From NCBI GenBank assembly GCA_016839515.1, contig JAEOUE010000227.1:1-35610 (forward strand): a stretch of DNA of 35,610 bases, given 5' to 3'. This DNA comes from Candidatus Hodarchaeum mangrovi (GTDB taxonomy: Archaea > Asgardarchaeota > Heimdallarchaeia > Hodarchaeales > Hodarchaeaceae). The position numbers and the translations under genes were made by a program. Below the pieces are notes generated by a model. The model was given only the letters and a program-made list of their open reading frames with translations, was not told where the DNA came from and ran no database searches. Below, piece by piece: positions 32,290-35,610 of this stretch (positions within the stretch are counted from its first letter, which is position 1; each line of letters starts with the position of its first letter).

Positions 32290-33741
32290 TTGCCATTAAA
32301 AACACCTGAAGAATATGAAGAAAGCATAAAACGAGAAGTAAACTTATATATGTTTGGGGAAAAGATATCAAGATTCTGGGAGCATCCGTATTATCAGATA
32401 ATAAAACCAAGTATCACCACTACGAAAAAAATCTATGAACTAGCACTAATCGATGAATATAAAGACATAATGACTACAACGTCGCATTTAACAGGAGAAA
32501 TTATAAATCGTTTTACAAGTATACATCAATCAATAGAGGATTTATTAAAGAAAGTTGAAATGCAACGATTATTGGGGCAAAAAACAGCCTGTTGCTTTCA
32601 GAGATGTGTAGGGTATGATGCTGCAAATGCATTATATAGTGTAACATATGAAATTGACCAAAAATATGATACAAAATATCATATGCGATTTAAACAATAC
32701 TGGAAGGAGGTTCAGAAACACGATTTATTTGTAGCAGGATCCATGACAGATCCAAAAGGTGATAGGGGAAAACGACCAAAAGACCAACAAGATCCTGATG
32801 CTTTTCTACATATAGTAGAAGAAAATGATAAAGGCATTATCGTACGGGGAGCGAAAGTTCATCAAACAGGCTTTTTAAATTCGCATCGTGCGTTGGTTAT
32901 GCCTACACTCGCCATGAGAGAAGGAGAAGAAGATTATGCAGTAAGTTTTGGAATTGACACAAATGTTAAAGGACTTACTATGATTTATGGACGTCAAGCT
33001 TCGGATAAACGAAAACTAGAAGAGGGAAAAATTGATGTGGGGAATTTCAAATATGGCGGACAAGAGCTTTTCGTAATTTTTGATAATTGCTTTATCCCCC
33101 ATCAGCATATCTTTATGAATAAGGAAATTGACTTCACCGGAGAATTAGTGAATCGATTTGCGGGATATCATCGACAATCCTATGCTTGTAAAACAGGGGT
33201 GGGTGATGTTCTTATTGGAGCTGCAGCTCTCTCTGCTCAATCACTTGGGGTTGCCAATACTTCACACATTAAAGAAAAACTAATTGAAATGATTCATCTC
33301 AATGAAACATTGTGGTGCTCTGCTGTAGCATGTAGTGCCAAGGGATTTAAACGCCCTGCAGGAAATTATGAGATGGACATGCTTCTTGCCAATGTCAATA
33401 AACAGAATGTTACTCGCTTTCCTTATGAGCTTGTTCGCCTTGCAGAGGATATTGCTGGAGGAATCATCTGCACTTTACCCTCTGAATCTGATTTAAAGAA
33501 TCCTGATACTTCAAAATTATTAGAAAAATATCTCTCTACAAACTCTATCCTTCCTACTGAAGACCGATTTCGATTAATTCGCTTTATTGAGAGCTTTGCA
33601 ATGGGTTTAACTTCGCCAAGTTATAGAACCGAATCTCTTCATGGCGCAGGCAGTCCACAGGCTCAGAGAATTATGATTGCTCGTCAAGGGGAGTTGGAAA
33701 AAAAGATAAATCTAGTGAAAGAAATTCTAGATATGAAATAA
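32290..33741 (+). CDS. 4-hydroxybutyryl-CoA dehydratase-like enzyme (AbfD; HpaB superfamily)
   Basis: A 483-residue flavoprotein of the 4-hydroxyphenylacetate 3-hydroxylase superfamily. It has the cluster-binding residues that mark 4-hydroxybutyryl-CoA dehydratase rather than the oxygenases: Cys102 and Cys106 in CCFQRCVGYD (101-110), and His294 and Cys300 in YHRQSYACK. Length matches AbfD (about 490). AbfD uses FAD and a [4Fe-4S] cluster to convert 4-hydroxybutyryl-CoA to crotonyl-CoA, in aminobutyrate fermentation or the archaeal 3HP/4HB and DC/4HB cycles. No CoA-transferase, 4HB dehydrogenase or CoA ligase is adjacent, so the pathway is not shown. The His-to-Cys spacing (6) is, as I recall, one shorter than in the clostridial enzyme. 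TTG start backed by GGTGA. Ends 2 bp from the convergent hydrolase. Confidence 0.88.
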   Translation: MPLKTPEEYEESIKREVNLYMFGEKISRFWEHPYYQIIKPSITTTKKIYELALIDEYKDIMTTTSHLTGEIINRFTSIHQSIEDLLKKVEMQRLLGQKTACCFQRCVGYDAANALYSVTYEIDQKYDTKYHMRFKQYWKEVQKHDLFVAGSMTDPKGDRGKRPKDQQDPDAFLHIVEENDKGIIVRGAKVHQTGFLNSHRALVMPTLAMREGEEDYAVSFGIDTNVKGLTMIYGRQASDKRKLEEGKIDVGNFKYGGQELFVIFDNCFIPHQHIFMNKEIDFTGELVNRFAGYHRQSYACKTGVGDVLIGAAALSAQSLGVANTSHIKEKLIEMIHLNETLWCSAVACSAKGFKRPAGNYEMDMLLANVNKQNVTRFPYELVRLAEDIAGGIICTLPSESDLKNPDTSKLLEKYLSTNSILPTEDRFRLIRFIESFAMGLTSPSYRTESLHGAGSPQAQRIMIARQGELEKKINLVKEILDMK

Positions 33742-33743
33742 GA

Positions 33744-34559
33744 TTAAAAGAGAACTTTCAATCCATCATATGCGAAACTTACACCTGGATTGTCATTTTC
33801 AATCTTTTTTCTTTCTGCTATAGTTAAACCAGACAATAATTTGCCATTGATCCAACGATGGTTTGAAAGATGAGTAAAAATGCATTCCTTATTGAATGGT
33901 TTGAGCTCTTCCCAAAATGCTAAAGCTTGATCTAATGAAAAATTTTGCCATGGTATTGTTGTAACTAACTCATCTACGGTCGCTTCCATGATAATAATAT
34001 CTAAATTTTTCAATTTTTTTCTTGTTTCTTCCGACGGATATGTAGTATCTACAAGATAGGCAATTCGTTTATTATTAGTTAGAATAAACCCTATACTGTG
34101 ATCAATATGCTCAGTTTTTATAACTTCCACAGAAAAGTCTTGTAGATTAAGCTTATCACCAACTTTAATCTTATGAATATTTAATGCTGGTTTTAAATAA
34201 GCCAATTCCTGATTAAAATGAAATTCAACTTCTTCTGGAACATAAATCTCAATCGGTTTCCATTTAGCTAGATTATTAACCTCCCGTAATGTTCCTAAGC
34301 CTGCAATATGATCATAATGCCAATGAGTGATCAAAATATTACAAATAGGTCGACATAGTTTTTCTCTTTCAAGTTGTTGTTCCAAATCAGGCCCAGGATC
34401 AATAATAGTCAATTCTTTTCCTATGACAGCAAGTGATGCTCTTGTTCTTCGTTCTTGAGGATGTTTTCGTGCAGATTCACAGATTGGACACTGACAAAAA
34501 AATAATGGTATTGCTAAAGGAGACGTGCCAAGAAATACTAATTCCAAATGTTTAGTCAA
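33744..34559 (-). CDS. Metallo-beta-lactamase-fold hydrolase, PhnP-like
   Basis: A 271-residue MBL-fold protein with the dinuclear metal motif THWHYDH (His79, His81, Asp83, His84), further ligands in EHIDHSIG and YLVDTTYP, and a terminal histidine in FTHLSNHR. Near the N-terminus, CQCPICESARKHPQERRTRAS (22-42) is the structural zinc and substrate-loop pattern of PhnP-like phosphodiesterases. PhnP hydrolyses cyclic ribose phosphates in phosphonate use; related proteins have other phosphodiester substrates, and no phosphonate genes are seen here. It is convergent with the dehydratase gene. Confidence 0.9.
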   Translation of the reverse strand: MTKHLELVFLGTSPLAIPLFFCQCPICESARKHPQERRTRASLAVIGKELTIIDPGPDLEQQLEREKLCRPICNILITHWHYDHIAGLGTLREVNNLAKWKPIEIYVPEEVEFHFNQELAYLKPALNIHKIKVGDKLNLQDFSVEVIKTEHIDHSIGFILTNNKRIAYLVDTTYPSEETRKKLKNLDIIIMEATVDELVTTIPWQNFSLDQALAFWEELKPFNKECIFTHLSNHRWINGKLLSGLTIAERKKIENDNPGVSFAYDGLKVLF

Positions 34560-34720
34560 AAATAATCATCTCATTTTTTAAATAATTCTTTTAAAATTCC
34601 TAAAATTCTTTTTCAAAGAATTAAATGAAAAAAATATTATTATTATTTAGGTTATAAAGTTGCGACTAAGAATTTCGGAGAGCTGTTATTAAAAAATAAT
34701 GAATATCAAGAAATAATTGT

Positions 34721-34750
34721 TATTAGTTGCTTAGTTAAATCCAACTAATA
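34721..34750. promoter_or_regulatory. Inverted repeat bracketing a possible TATA box of the Dps-like gene
   Basis: TATTAGTTG (34721-34729) and CAACTAATA (34742-34750) are perfect 9-bp arms with a 12-bp spacer that contains TTAGTTAAAT-like sequence, a possible TATA element 25-30 bp from the ATG at 34767. A repressor bound here would block transcription. Another TATA-like TTATAAAG lies further upstream (34652-34659). The Fur/PerR-type gene at the window's end is the natural candidate regulator. Confidence 0.55.
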
Positions 34751-34766
34751 CCTAAATTAAAAGGAT

Positions 34767-35333
34767 ATGGAAAAAATGACGGCAAAAGTTGCTAGAACAA
34801 TGGTGGAAAAAGCTGGTGTAGACGTCAATAAATTACTGGATTTATTAGTAAAGAACGCTGCAGCAGAATTGACCACATACTACTATTATACCATTTTACG
34901 AACAAATCTAATTGGATTTGATGGAGAAGGTCTTAAGAAGATTGCAGAAGATGCTCGAATAGAAGATCGGAATCACTTTGAAGCATTAGTCCCCCGTATC
35001 TATGAGCTTGGTGGAAAATTACCAGAGGATATGAAAGCATTTCACGATGTTTCAGCTTGTCCTCCAGCATATTTACCAAAAGACATCTCTGATGTTAAAG
35101 AAATTGTCAAAGTTTTATTAAAAGCTGAACAATGTGCTGTCCGAGGTTACACTGAAATTTGCAATATGACTGCTGGAAAAGATCATCGCACTTATGACCT
35201 TGCGCTAGCAATCTTACATGAAGAGATCGAACACGAAGCATGGTTCACTGAATTCTTAGGTGAAGGTCCCTCAGGCCATTTTCTAAGACCCACAGGTGTT
35301 AATAGTCCTTATGTTTCAAAGTTCCTTCACTGA
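34767..35333 (+). CDS. Dps-like ferritin (archaeal DPSL/thioferritin type)
   Basis: A 188-residue four-helix ferritin-like protein. Metal ligand candidates are Glu34 in [11 protein letters not shown], Glu66 and His70 in [12 protein letters not shown], Glu121 in [10 protein letters not shown], and Glu152/153 with His156 in [12 protein letters not shown]. Unlike classical Dps, the diiron residues lie within each bundle. The pair Cys98 and Cys123 matches the cysteine pair of archaeal Dps-like thioferritins, which use peroxide to oxidise Fe(II) and store iron in a 12-subunit shell. ATG 34767 is preceded by AAGGA; an ATG three codons on is possible. An inverted repeat covers the promoter, and a Fur/PerR-type gene follows on the same strand. 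Confidence 0.92.
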   Translation: MEKMTAKVARTMVEKAGVDVNKLLDLLVKNAAAELTTYYYYTILRTNLIGFDGEGLKKIAEDARIEDRNHFEALVPRIYELGGKLPEDMKAFHDVSACPPAYLPKDISDVKEIVKVLLKAEQCAVRGYTEICNMTAGKDHRTYDLALAILHEEIEHEAWFTEFLGEGPSGHFLRPTGVNSPYVSKFLH

Positions 35334-35414
35334 AGATTTACATCCTTTCTCTTTTTTTTTCTAAATTTTTAAATGTTAATAAGGAAGGGGAACTATATCC
35401 AATTTCAGAGTTGA

Positions 35415-35610
35415 TCTATAATTAAGATAACCAATCAAAGAGTGGCAATCGAGGAATTCCTAGAAGATAATCTCAATCATCCAACAGCGGATGAAATTTA
35501 CAAAGCGGTGAAAACTAAATTGCCTAGAATAACCAAAGCCACAGTATATAAAAATTTAAAGGTTCTTCTAGCTGAAGGATTGATAAAGGAAGTAAATGTG
35601 AAAGGAATCA
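35415..35610 (+). CDS. Fur/PerR family regulator, N-terminal part (runs off the window)
   Basis: The frame reads KITNQRVAIEEFLEDNLNHP, then TADEIYKAV, ITKATVYKNLKVLLAEGLIK and runs off the end at 35610. This is the winged-helix DNA-binding domain of Fur/PerR regulators (usual KITPQR...HPTA.EIY...ATVY..L..L). The start is unclear. The frame opens after TGA 35412-35414 with no ATG; GTG 35442 would remove the first helix, while ATT 35421 or ATA 35427 would keep it. An ATG at 35373 is in the same frame but upstream of the TGA. A TATA-like TTTTTAAAT at 35366-35374 suggests transcription from about 35396. Metal-binding residues lie beyond the window. It probably regulates the adjacent Dps-like gene. 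Confidence 0.8.

Overview
The window is AT-rich (roughly one-third G+C by eye) and reads as a piece of an archaeal chromosome. The evidence is GGTGA/GGTGAT-type ribosome sites placed 4-6 nt before start codons, including two TTG starts; TATA-like boxes instead of -35/-10 pairs; Lrp, PadR and ArsR-type regulators; an archaeal Dps-like ferritin; and a 4-hydroxybutyryl-CoA dehydratase-type enzyme. The mix of PAS kinases, TPR proteins, clostripain-type proteases, small zinc-finger proteins and ABC exporters suggests an Asgard-like (Lokiarchaeia-like) genome. That placement is inference, since no rRNA, tRNA or ribosomal marker lies in the window.

Layout. 1-1.1 kb: tail of a DUF4256 gene and msrB. 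1.3-4.3 kb: a membrane protein interrupted by an in-frame TAA, a PAS sensor with a degenerate kinase core, and a DUF1232 protein. 4.7-6.1 kb: arsM divergent from a PadR regulator that carries a vicinal cysteine pair, with an array of AATATT sites between them. 6.1-10 kb: a three-gene ABC-2 exporter operon. 10.4-13.7 kb: a secreted protein, a double-HTH regulator and an intact PAS histidine kinase. 13.7-15.6 kb: an Lrp regulator divergent from a PLP aminotransferase. 15.8-19.5 kb: a TPR protein overlapping a DUF2085 protein, a cysteine-rich mini-RDD protein, a DUF1684 protein and a membrane protein. 19.8-23.1 kb: a UROD-family protein and two TauE/SafE paralogues duplicated together with their upstream region. 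23.4-27.2 kb: an HTH/zinc-finger protein and a MacB-like ABC system. 27.7-30.1 kb: a secreted C11 protease whose frame continues past a TAA into a membrane anchor and zinc ribbon. 30.4-34.6 kb: DinB-like, ICMT-like, flavin reductase-like, AbfD-like and metallo-beta-lactamase-fold proteins. 34.8 kb to the end: a Dps-like ferritin followed by the start of a Fur/PerR regulator.

Functional threads. Stress handling recurs: methionine sulfoxide repair, arsenic methylation, iron/peroxide storage with a Fur-type regulator, and two export systems. Signalling and regulation are dense, with two PAS kinases and six regulators, but no response regulator is seen. The most unusual features are two genes broken by in-frame TAA codons with long, domain-consistent continuations; a probable PadR-controlled arsenic methylation unit; a winged-helix protein ending in an eight-ligand zinc module; and a 110-residue RDD protein with 11 cysteines. 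I found no CRISPR array, insertion sequence, tRNA or rRNA.
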